From Pseudocalidococcus azoricus BACA0444 (GTDB taxonomy: Bacteria; Cyanobacteriota; Cyanobacteriia; Thermosynechococcales; Thermosynechococcaceae): 64,000 nt of DNA. A program made the position numbers and the translations under genes. Under the pieces are notes generated by a model that had not been told where the DNA came from, searched no databases, and was given only the letters and a program-made list of their open reading frames with translations. How positions within the stretch are numbered: the stretch's first letter is position 1; each line of letters starts with the position of its first letter. Below, piece after piece: positions 57,408-64,000 of the stretch. The stretch lies in contig NZ_JAVMIP010000002.1 of assembly GCF_031729055.1 (NCBI RefSeq), positions 1-64,000 on the forward strand, read 5' to 3'.

Positions 57408-58487
57408 ATGGCACTCGTCCCCATGCGGCTGCTTTTGGATCATGCGGCTGAGAATGGATATGGCATCCCCGCATTTAACGTCAATAATATGGAACAAATC
57501 CAGGCCATTATGCAGGCTGCCAACGCCACTGATAGCCCAGTGATTTTACAAGCCTCTCGGGGGGCCCGGAAATATGCCGGTGAAAATTTCTTGCGTCACT
57601 TAATCTTAGCGGCTGTGGAAACCTATCCCCATATCCCCATTGTGATGCACCAGGATCATGGCAACGAACCGGCCACCTGCTATTCCGCCATTAAAAATGG
57701 TTTTACCAGTGTGATGATGGATGGTTCCTTAGAAGCCGATGCCAAAACCCCAGCCAGCTATGAATATAATGTCGCTGTCACCAGTGAAGTGGTGAAAGTG
57801 GCCCATGCCATCGGCGCATCGGTGGAGGGTGAACTGGGTTGCTTAGGCTCCTTGGAAACGGGTAAAGGGGAAGCGGAAGATGGCCACGGTTTTGAAGGGG
57901 AACTCGACCACTCAATGCTCTTAACCGATCCTGATGAAGCCGTGGATTTTGTTGAGCGCACCCAGGTTGATGCCTTGGCCGTTGCCATTGGAACCAGCCA
58001 CGGAGCTTATAAATTCACCCGCAAACCGACCGGGGAAATTTTGGCCATCAGCCGGATTGAAGAAATCCACAGCCGCTTACCCAACACCCACTTGGTTATG
58101 CACGGGTCTTCCTCTGTACCGGAAGATTTGATTGCCTTGATCAACGAGTTTGGCGGGGCTATTCCCGAAACCTATGGCGTGCCCGTGGAAGAAATCCAAA
58201 AAGGGATCAAGAGCGGCGTGCGGAAAGTCAATATTGACACTGACAACCGGTTGGCGATCACGGCGGCGGTGCGGGAAGCCTTGGCCGGTAATCCGAAAGA
58301 GTTTGATCCTCGCCACTTCCTAAAGCCCTCCATCAAGTACATGGAAAAAGTCTGTGCCGACCGCTATCAGCAATTCTGGGCCGCCGGCCATGCCAGCAAG
58401 ATCAAACAGGTCAGCTTGGAAGAGTACGCTGCCAAATATGCCAAAGGTGATCTGAAGCAAGTGGCCAAGAAAGCGGTGGCCGTCTAA
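57408..58487 (+). CDS. fba: Class II fructose-bisphosphate aldolase
   Basis: A 359-residue zinc-dependent aldolase of the Calvin cycle and glycolysis. Motifs: [40 protein letters not shown] (Asp/His metal ligands), [20 protein letters not shown] and [15 protein letters not shown]. It has a strong ribosome site (AGGAGGAA) and is followed by a clear hairpin terminator. Single gene; divergent from gshA. Confidence 0.98.
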   Translation: MALVPMRLLLDHAAENGYGIPAFNVNNMEQIQAIMQAANATDSPVILQASRGARKYAGENFLRHLILAAVETYPHIPIVMHQDHGNEPATCYSAIKNGFTSVMMDGSLEADAKTPASYEYNVAVTSEVVKVAHAIGASVEGELGCLGSLETGKGEAEDGHGFEGELDHSMLLTDPDEAVDFVERTQVDALAVAIGTSHGAYKFTRKPTGEILAISRIEEIHSRLPNTHLVMHGSSSVPEDLIALINEFGGAIPETYGVPVEEIQKGIKSGVRKVNIDTDNRLAITAAVREALAGNPKEFDPRHFLKPSIKYMEKVCADRYQQFWAAGHASKIKQVSLEEYAAKYAKGDLKQVAKKAVAV

Positions 58488-58526
58488 GCCCCACTCTCGT
58501 TAACTCGACTGACTATCTCAAACACT

Positions 58527-58563
58527 AAACCAGGTTGCTCCAAAATAGTGGCCTGGTTTTTTG
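58527..58563 (+). terminator. Rho-independent terminator after fba
   Basis: An AAACCAGG/CCTGGTTT stem of eight pairs with a 17-base loop runs into a TTTTTTG tail. It lies 40 bases after the fba stop codon and 10 bases before the end of the convergent GIY-YIG gene, so it may also serve that gene in part. Confidence 0.8.
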
Positions 58564-58572
58564 TTCGTCATC

Positions 58573-59238
58573 TCAACTCTCCACAAAGGGAGTTTGCCAA
58601 TACTGCCAGTTTTCTTTGTTGAAAGGGGAACGCCAATGGAAAATTAGCTCTCGTTCCTGTTGTTGGCGCAGTTTTCGGTCAGCCGCCGCCCCAGGCCAAA
58701 AGCCAATCCCCACGGATACCTGTAGATTAACCGTCCTTAAAGCGGTGACATAGTTTTGGAGGTAGCGTTTACAACCATGTTCCCCCCGCCAGCGACTTTG
58801 ATCATCTAGGGTTTCCCCGACATAGAGCAAAATGGGCCACTGGTAATCAATCACAAAGTAAAGGGCCGGCTGACCTGAGGTATTAGCTTGCCATCGCCAA
58901 AATTCCGTGTTTTGTTGCGGGAGGGTAAAGGGATTGAGGATTTGAGTGAGGGGTTGATCCGTTGTTGATTCTCTAGTTGGAAGATTGGTTTGGTTTTCCG
59001 GTTGCTCAAGGTTGGCTGGTTCGAGGGCAAATAATGACAATTGCGCGCTGGGAGATTGGGTTGCTTCGGATTGTTGATAGTCATAAATTTTTTGCTGCCA
59101 GGCCAAGAGTTGGGATGGGAAAAGGCCCAGGCCTGGTTGAACAGTGTAGGTTGCGGCAGCTTCTCGGAGTTGTTGGCGGGAAAAAAGCTGGGCTTGCTCT
59201 CCAACTGCGTATTTTGGCGGTTCGGAATCACGAGTCAT
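58573..59238 (-). CDS. GIY-YIG-like nuclease-domain protein
   Basis: A 221-residue protein whose second half resembles a GIY-YIG domain: LYFVIDYQWPILLYVGETLD is the likely Tyr-containing strand pair, followed by SRWRGEHGCKRYLQNYVTAL and a late Glu/Asn region. The N-terminal half (about 25-110) is Gln/Pro/Thr-rich and probably unstructured. Endonuclease activity is inferred from the fold. Convergent with fba. Confidence 0.75.
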   Translation of the reverse strand: MTRDSEPPKYAVGEQAQLFSRQQLREAAATYTVQPGLGLFPSQLLAWQQKIYDYQQSEATQSPSAQLSLFALEPANLEQPENQTNLPTRESTTDQPLTQILNPFTLPQQNTEFWRWQANTSGQPALYFVIDYQWPILLYVGETLDDQSRWRGEHGCKRYLQNYVTALRTVNLQVSVGIGFWPGAAADRKLRQQQERELIFHWRSPFNKENWQYWQTPFVES

Positions 59239-59379
59239 TGGCTATAAATGATCACGGCAAAACTAAGATTAATGCCCGATACGGTTCTGCGGCTGATTCA
59301 ATCCTGCCATAATCCTGTCATTGTCAGATTCTTTATCTACTGTCGCCCGAACACTTTACCCGACTAATCTTCCACAACT

Positions 59380-60411
59380 ATGAAATCTCCCCTGTTATCC
59401 CTCTGCATGATTGTCAAAAACGAAGCGCATCAGTTGGGACGCTGTTTGGCGAGTGTGCAGCCCTATGCCGATGAATTGATTATTGTGGATACTGGCTCCA
59501 CGGATGACACCCTGAAGGTTGCGGTGGAGTTTGGGGCCAAGGTGTTTGAGTTTGCTTGGTGTAATGATTTTTCAGCCGCCCGGAATTATTCTCTCGACCA
59601 GGCCAACGGAATTTGGATATTAGTCCTCGATGCCGATGAAGTCTTACGGGTGGAAACTCCTGATTTTAGAGCTAGACTCCAGGCCCACCCGAAAATTGAA
59701 GTCTATACTCTCACCCGTCAAGAAGTCGCTACCCAAAGCCAGTTTTCCCCCTTCCGAATTATCCGCCTGTTTCGGAATCAGCCTTATTTGCGCTATGCCG
59801 AGCCGTTCCATGAGCAACTGGTCTCCCTCCGACCGGAAATTCCCCAGGTTGACCATTTACCTGGCCTGGTGATTGATCATTATGGCTATGGCCCCGATAT
59901 GATGATGAGCAAAATTAAGTCGCGGAATATCCCCATCCTGGAAGCAATTCGGGCCTCCACTGGCCTGAGTTTAACCCTCCTCTTTGCCCTCAGCGATCTC
60001 TATGAAGCTACGGATCAACCTGCTGCGGCCCAGGCCTGCCAGGAAGAACTTTTTGAACGCATTCTGCCCCACCTCCTGGATAATGCCCCGATCACCAACT
60101 TTCCCGCGTTGCCAGAAGCTTTATATCGTCTCGGGCGCAAACTATTAGAGCTAGAAGATTGGGAAACAGTCCGCTTGATTGGACAGCGGGGCCTGGCCTG
60201 GTATCCGCACTACCCACCCTTGAATTATTTAGCTGGCCTGTTCCTCAACTCCCTACAGTTTCCGCTAGGGGCTAGTGCCTATTTCCAAAATTGCCTGGAT
60301 TTAGGTCAAACCCAAACCTACGACCAAAGTTTCCCCTTTAACCAGGCCTACATGGGGCAGTTTGCGGCCAATATGTTAAGCCAATGTCATCTAGAGTTAT
60401 CCCCAAAATAG
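59380..60411 (+). CDS. Family 2 glycosyltransferase with C-terminal helical repeats
   Basis: A 343-residue GT2 (SunS/WaaE-like) protein. The GT-A nucleotide-sugar domain is clear: LCMIVKNEAHQLGRCLASVQ, DELIIVDTGSTDDTLKV and GIWILVLDADEVLRVE with the Asp-X-Asp. The C-terminal part (about 225-343) has TPR-like helical pairs (ALYRLGRKLLELEDWETVRL). The acceptor is unknown. Its TAG stop codon overlaps the left end of a MITE-like element. Confidence 0.92.
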   Translation: MKSPLLSLCMIVKNEAHQLGRCLASVQPYADELIIVDTGSTDDTLKVAVEFGAKVFEFAWCNDFSAARNYSLDQANGIWILVLDADEVLRVETPDFRARLQAHPKIEVYTLTRQEVATQSQFSPFRIIRLFRNQPYLRYAEPFHEQLVSLRPEIPQVDHLPGLVIDHYGYGPDMMMSKIKSRNIPILEAIRASTGLSLTLLFALSDLYEATDQPAAAQACQEELFERILPHLLDNAPITNFPALPEALYRLGRKLLELEDWETVRLIGQRGLAWYPHYPPLNYLAGLFLNSLQFPLGASAYFQNCLDLGQTQTYDQSFPFNQAYMGQFAANMLSQCHLELSPK

Positions 60412-60507
60412 AGTCATTTCTATCAAAACTGAGACAGTAAAAACTGCTAACTGTAATGGTTTCAGGTAGGTTAGTATTTAATTCCTAGGTAAATAAATAT
60501 AAACTCT
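60410..60507. mobile_element. MITE-like element, copy B (diverged)
   Basis: A 98-base relative of the element at 25302-25393. Shared blocks in the same order are AGTCATTTC, CAAAACTG-GACA, GTAATGGTTTCA-GTA and TTAATTCCTA-G. Its ends (AGAGTCA and AAACTCT) are much less perfect than those of copy A. The left end overlaps the stop codon of the glycosyltransferase gene. Confidence 0.65.
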
Positions 60508-61051
60508 AATTTATGATTTAATACATTTCAATTAATAAACAATAATCCACTTAAAGCTTAGTTCTGAGTAGAAGGGGAGGCTTTACCCTCAACCGCTAAG
60601 TGAGCCAAAAAGGCTGTGATCTACTCGGCTCCCATATCCAGTAGATATAGGACTTCTCAGTTTGATAGGAGTAATGTTTGATTCGCAGAGCATGACTGGC
60701 CTGCACTAAGAGTTTTGGCGGTGGGACGTTAATACTCATAAAAACTGATAAACAACTGATATAGATGATTATCTAGTAAAATATTAAATAATGATTAAAT
60801 TTGGGGTATTTTCAGGCAAAAGGAATTACAAATATACCTCAGACTTAGTTATCTAGCTTTTTGCTGTAGATATACTAGTTTCACAGACAGCGGTTCAAGA
60901 TGTTTCGTTAGGATAATCGAGAGATGTTCTAAATGACAGCGAAAGAGCTTGGAGGAATCGAGCCGTCTGTAGAACAAACGTATTGTAGCCGACTGCAACT
61001 AGTATAGTTTGTGTGTGTCCAAGTTATTTGGCAGCGGCTAAACTTACTGCC
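60508..61051. other. AT-rich gap at the left edge of the accessory island
   Basis: About 540 bases, mostly AT-rich, with no supportable gene. A GC-rich inverted segment (about 60570-60640) could be the remnant of a transposon end, but I cannot assign it. The right end (GGCAG...CTGCC just before 61052) forms a hairpin against the first cassette-like core site. GGCCTGG is absent throughout. Confidence 0.5.
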
Positions 61052-61058
61052 GTTAGAC
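61052..61058 (+). repeat. Integron-type core site GTTAGAC (left)
   Basis: An exact GTTRRRY core heptamer inside CCGTTAGACCG, preceded by a short hairpin with GGCAG and CTGCC arms. It marks the expected left boundary of the DHFR-like gene cassette. A full attC upstream of it is not evident. Confidence 0.45.
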
Positions 61059-61098
61059 CGCAAAGAACACGTTCAGCGCGCAAAGAAGGGATGTGGGT

Positions 61099-61662
61099 AT
61101 GGCCAAGCTCGTGTTCGGAATGAACCAGTCCCTGGACGGCTACGTCGACTTTATTGAGTTTGCACCAAACCCCACGCTCTTCCGCCACTTCATTGAGGAG
61201 GCTCAAGGGCAGGCGGGTAGTGTGTACGGTCGCAAAATGTATGAGGTCATGCGTTCCTGGGACGACGATCACCCTGAATGGGATGCAGAGGAATATGCTT
61301 TTGCGGTGGCGTGGCGGAACCAGCCGAAATGGGTCGTCTCGCGCTCGTTGAAATCGGTCGGCCCCAACGCCATGCTTATTAAGCATGATCTTGAGGGCGC
61401 GATCCGCGCGTTGAAGGCCGAGCGCGACGGGGAGATCGAAGTTGCTGGCCCGGACTTGGCGCACAGCCTCACCGAACTTGGCCTGATCGATGAGTATCGA
61501 ATCTACCTGCACCCCGTCGTGCTTGGTCACGGTAAACCATATTTCGCCGGACCTCGACCGCCGCTCCAACTCACGACTCATGACCGGATTGGCGACGATG
61601 TGATCAGGTTGACCTACGTACCTGCTGAATCTCGCGACTCGCCGGACAGAAATCGCCGCTAA
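61099..61662 (+). CDS. Dihydrofolate-reductase-family protein (RibD C-terminal type)
   Basis: A 187-residue protein of the DHFR/RibD-C family. It begins MAKLVFGMNQSLDGYV after two codons and continues GSVYGRKMYEVMRSW. The C-terminal signature AHSLTELGLIDEYRIYLHPV with VVLGHGKPYF is typical of RibD-like reductases. The exact substrate is unknown. The gene is visibly GC-richer than the neighbours and contains CGCGCG-rich words unlike the host, so it is foreign. It is bracketed by two GTTAGAC core sites and followed by an attC-like structure. A GAAGGGA motif precedes the ATG; a GTG two codons earlier is in frame. Confidence 0.88.
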   Translation: MAKLVFGMNQSLDGYVDFIEFAPNPTLFRHFIEEAQGQAGSVYGRKMYEVMRSWDDDHPEWDAEEYAFAVAWRNQPKWVVSRSLKSVGPNAMLIKHDLEGAIRALKAERDGEIEVAGPDLAHSLTELGLIDEYRIYLHPVVLGHGKPYFAGPRPPLQLTTHDRIGDDVIRLTYVPAESRDSPDRNRR

Positions 61663-61665
61663 AGT

Positions 61666-61774
61666 GTCTAAGGTGCAGCTCAGTGCGGGCCCAACCAGGT
61701 GCTGCACCGGAACGCCTTAGTATGTCGGTTTGGTCTTAAAGTTTATCTGCGTCCGGTGAGCTTGGTCGTTAGAC
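61666..61774 (+). other. attC-like recombination site
   Basis: The segment starts with GTCTAAG, a near-match to the integron R'' box (RYYYAAC), then AGCTCA after a four-base spacer. It ends with TGAGCT, a five-base spacer, and GTTAGAC, an exact R' box. Outer and inner arms are thus complementary in the order R''-L''-...-L'-R', as in integron attC sites. Total length of 109 bases is within the attC range. A further GGTGCAGC/GCTGCACC hairpin lies inside. No integrase gene is in the window. Confidence 0.6.
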
Positions 61775-61884
61775 GGCTTGAGTCCTTTGTTGAGGCGTTA
61801 CTGATGATTGTTGATGAGACACTCAGCATTAAGTTAGTTTTGAACCCAGAAAAGTTTTTTCTCAGGTGTGATATGTTTATTCAG

Positions 61885-61999
61885 TCGGTTCTGCCGGAGT
61901 TCAGCCGCCAGAGGTAACGGGGAAAGTTTGGTGTGAGTCCAACACTGTCCCGCAACTGTAATGAGATTATGAAAATCTCTGAGTCAGGATGCCCGCCGA
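61885..61999 (+). promoter_or_regulatory. Cobalamin (AdoCbl) riboswitch upstream of hupE
   Basis: Conserved cobalamin-aptamer blocks occur in order: GGTAACGGGGAAAG, GGTGTGAGTCCAACACTG, the core CCCGCAACTGTAA and the 3' block GAGTCAGGATGCCCGCC. A hairpin (GAGAT..ATCTC) separates the last two. The 5' limit is approximate. Only 37 bases separate the aptamer from the ATG, so translational control by occlusion of the ribosome site is more likely than a terminator. It predicts repression of hupE by B12. Confidence 0.9.
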
Positions 62000-62036
62000 T
62001 GATCTAACTCATTTCTATATCTGCGAGGTACAGAGA

Positions 62037-62735
62037 ATGGATAAGTTTAAGGATTTTCGATTTTCCTGTTTTAGTAAGGTTTCCCAACAAGCAGGCGCAT
62101 TGGCTGTTTTGATAAGTGTTTTGTTGCTGACAGCAACTCCTGCTTCTGCCCATCATGGAATGGGGGGTAGAATGCCATCCACCTTCTTCGAGGGTTTCAT
62201 ATCTGGTATAGCCCATCCCCTGATTGGACTTGACCATTTTGCGTTTATTGTGGCAATTGGTTTGCTTGGTGCAATCAAACGGCAAGGAATCTTGATTCCG
62301 ATTTCGTTTGTGTTAACAGCGATGCTTGGCACAGGGGCGCACCTAGCAGGCATCAATTTTCCGGGGGTAGAGCTATTTGTCTCTGGATCAATCTTGTTAT
62401 TCGGTATTTTGTTGGTTATAAAGGATAGCCCCAATACTGGTGTCATTGCAGGTTTGTCAGCAGTTGCCGGTTTATTCCATGGTTATGCCTATGGTGAGTC
62501 CATTTTCGGTGCGGAGATGACCCCTTTACTGGCATATCTCATAGGCTTTACAGTTGTTCAACTTTTTGTGTCACTCCTTGCGTTCCGGGTTGGCAAGGCA
62601 ACCATTCTTAGGCGAGAAGCGGAGCTACAATCTCCAGCCAAGCTGCGTTCTGCTGGTCTAGTGATTTGTGGTGTTGGGCTCGCTTTCTTCGCTTCTCAAG
62701 TCATTGCAGTTATATTTCCTGTTCCTGGAGGTTAG
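62037..62735 (+). CDS. hupE: HupE/UreJ-family metal transporter
   Basis: A 232-residue membrane protein. A signal peptide (ALAVLISVLLLTATPASA) is followed by HHGMGGR, giving a His-rich mature N-terminus for metal binding. The family motif GIAHPLIGLDHFAFIVAIG and a second conserved GLFHGYAYGE lie in a bundle of about six membrane helices. HupE/UreJ proteins carry nickel or cobalt. Control by a cobalamin riboswitch makes cobalt the likely cargo, for B12 synthesis. The start at 62037 follows GCGAGGT. It lies within the cassette-like island. Confidence 0.92.
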   Translation: MDKFKDFRFSCFSKVSQQAGALAVLISVLLLTATPASAHHGMGGRMPSTFFEGFISGIAHPLIGLDHFAFIVAIGLLGAIKRQGILIPISFVLTAMLGTGAHLAGINFPGVELFVSGSILLFGILLVIKDSPNTGVIAGLSAVAGLFHGYAYGESIFGAEMTPLLAYLIGFTVVQLFVSLLAFRVGKATILRREAELQSPAKLRSAGLVICGVGLAFFASQVIAVIFPVPGG

Positions 62736-62750
62736 AGGTGAGTAAAACCG

Positions 62751-62789
62751 CCGTCTAACGTTATTTCAAGCAATGACCCTTAGACAACA
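62751..62789 (+). repeat. Inverted core site after hupE (attC R''-like)
   Basis: CCGTCTAACG at 62751-62760 is the exact reverse complement of CGTTAGACGG at 61767-61776. It is followed by TTATTTCAAGC and CTTAGAC (to about 62789), so GTCTAA and TTAGAC can form a stem. The start closely resembles the opening of aadA-type attC sites (GTCTAAC then TTCAAGC). The right half of a normal attC is not evident, so the site is incomplete or degraded. Confidence 0.5.
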
Positions 62790-62859
62790 CTTCTAGCTTG
62801 TGGGTTGAAACCTGGGGTAATTCTGAATTGGTCAAGTGCTTTGGATAGGCAGATGGGAG

Positions 62860-63873
62860 TCAATCTTGGGAAAGCTGGTTTTCGAGTTTGCGGAGTCGCT
62901 TCATTAATTGGGGCAATTGCTTAAGTTCAGCGACCACGCGTAACCACACCTTATGATCCATCGCTGGATAACCACTGACCCGACTTCCAGCTGGGAGAGA
63001 ATTATTAATGCCCGTTTTGGCCCCAGCCATTGTCCCATCCCCAATACTTAAATGCCCCGCCGCCCCCACCTGTCCTGCCAGAACTACATGATTACCGACT
63101 TGGGTTGAACCCGCCAGGCCAACCTGTCCACATAAGAGTGAATGCTGACCCACTGTGCAGTTATGGGCAATCTGAACCAGATTATCTACCTTTGTGCCCT
63201 TGCCTAGGCGGGTTTCCCCAAGGGTAGCCCGATCAATGGTGGTGTTGGCTTGAATTTCCACTTGATCTTCAATCACCACCGTCCCGACTTGGGGGATTTT
63301 GTGATGTTGTCCATTGGGTAAGGTGACAAACCCATAGCCATCCGCCCCAATTACGACTCCATTCTGAATAATCACCTGATTGCCCAGTTTGACCTGCTCG
63401 CGAATCACCACATGACTATGGAGGAGCGTATCGTCACCCAGGCTGGCCCCCCGATAAATCACACAATGGGGATGGATCGTGACCCGATGGCCAATTACCA
63501 CATCATCACCAATTACCACATAGGCCCCAATTGCCACATCCTCCCCAACACTCACGTTCTGGCCAATGACGGCGGTAGGGTGAATTTGGGTTGGCAACGG
63601 TGTGGGCGGATAAAACAATTCAATGGCCTGGGCAAAAGCGAGGTAGGGATGTTTGACCCGTAGGAGGGGGCAGGGGGCAGGGGCATCAAAATCTTCATTA
63701 ACAAGAATTGCTCCCGCCTGGCAATCCTGGAGCTTATGGGCATATTTGGGATTGACGAGAAACGTGATATCGCTCTCCTGGGCCTGGTCAATTGGGGCAA
63801 CTCCGAGAATTTCTAGATTTGTCATTGGGTCAAGCTGGGCTTGGAGTCGCGTGGCCAATTCGACAATTTCCAT
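62860..63873 (-). CDS. lpxD: UDP-3-O-acylglucosamine N-acyltransferase
   Basis: A 337-residue LpxD, which adds the second acyl chain in lipid A synthesis. The N-terminal uridine-binding domain (about 1-100, ILGVAPIDQAQESDITFLVN) is followed by a long left-handed beta helix of hexapeptide repeats (VAIGAYVVIGDDVVIGHRVT) and the catalytic His region (QIAHNCTVGQHSLLC). The C-terminal helix ends RLRKLENQLSQD. A short hairpin (TCGCC-GGCGA at ~63949) lies upstream. The remaining ~125 bases to the window end hold no complete gene. Confidence 0.95.
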   Translation of the reverse strand: MEIVELATRLQAQLDPMTNLEILGVAPIDQAQESDITFLVNPKYAHKLQDCQAGAILVNEDFDAPAPCPLLRVKHPYLAFAQAIELFYPPTPLPTQIHPTAVIGQNVSVGEDVAIGAYVVIGDDVVIGHRVTIHPHCVIYRGASLGDDTLLHSHVVIREQVKLGNQVIIQNGVVIGADGYGFVTLPNGQHHKIPQVGTVVIEDQVEIQANTTIDRATLGETRLGKGTKVDNLVQIAHNCTVGQHSLLCGQVGLAGSTQVGNHVVLAGQVGAAGHLSIGDGTMAGAKTGINNSLPAGSRVSGYPAMDHKVWLRVVAELKQLPQLMKRLRKLENQLSQD

Positions 63874-64000
63874 AGAATAAAACGTCCAATCAAGATTACA
63901 GGCTATATATAAGTGATATATGCCAGACTAATCTGCATCCTACCATTCGCCTTTCGGCGACCTACGCGTGTAGCTCCTTTGTTATGGCCATCTGGGGATA

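Noticed and set aside
60560..60660. Possible IS200/IS605-type end structure in the AT-rich gap
   Set aside because: There is a hairpin-prone GC-rich stretch but no transposase frame or matching second end.
61024..61707. Long open frame (227 codons) antisense to the DHFR-like gene
   Set aside because: It is a by-product of the high GC content; the sense frame has clear family motifs and a ribosome site, the antisense one has neither.

Overview
The window is chromosomal DNA of a unicellular cyanobacterium. The diagnostic genes are light-dependent protochlorophyllide reductase (por) and a CPP1-like protein, a CpcS/CpeS phycobiliprotein lyase, an acyl-lipid delta-9 desaturase, a Tic22-family protein, a Tab2-family protein, a cyanobacterial-type glutamate-cysteine ligase, and an amt gene behind an exact NtcA box. 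The coding style and the very frequent word GGCCTGG/CCAGGCC remind me of the Thermosynechococcaceae (Synechococcus PCC 6312-like); that genus-level guess is not proven here.

Layout. 1-9 kb: NTF2-like protein, L,D-transpeptidase, Maf pyrophosphatase, Crp/Fnr regulator, a cyanobacterial hypothetical, then alaS followed by a MntA/HepT toxin-antitoxin pair and a frameshifted relic of a second alaS 3' end, then por. 9-20 kb: dnaN, aldo/keto reductase, a decaying two-gene small-protein module, a glycosyltransferase-like protein, Tab2 protein, amt, CPP1 and an M16 peptidase. 20-30 kb: succinate-semialdehyde dehydrogenase, Uma2 nuclease, HxlR/nitroreductase/pirin, a CHAT protease, a hotdog thioesterase, a tandem Usp and Tic22. 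30-40 kb: fabD-plsC, an FHA protein, mutS, MoxR ATPase, and rimP-nusA-ylxR. 40-52 kb: CobO-like protein, rph, groEL2 with a CIRCE element, pgeF, desC, a PfkB kinase, rplU-rpmA-ruvX, YqeG, cpcS, leuB and DUF2237. 52-60 kb: SpoIID-like protein, hicB-hicA-lnt, DUF29, trmL, gshA, fba, a GIY-YIG protein and a family 2 glycosyltransferase. 60.4-62.8 kb: an accessory island. 62.9 kb to the end: lpxD.

Most of the window is housekeeping. The accessory DNA sits in small islands that lack the otherwise ubiquitous GGCCTGG word. The most interesting island (about 61.05-62.79 kb) looks like two integron-type gene cassettes with no integrase in view. A GC-rich DHFR/RibD-like gene is followed by an attC-like site with complementary inner arms. 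Next comes a cobalamin riboswitch driving a HupE/UreJ-type metal transporter, closed by an exact inverted copy of the core site. Other notable signals are the displaced alaS tail next to a toxin-antitoxin pair, a ~95-bp MITE-like repeat in two copies, and a broken, once translationally coupled small-protein operon at 12.75-13.24 kb.

I saw no tRNA, rRNA, CRISPR array or intact transposase gene. Start codons were set by eye from Shine-Dalgarno motifs and family length; where this moved the start it is stated.
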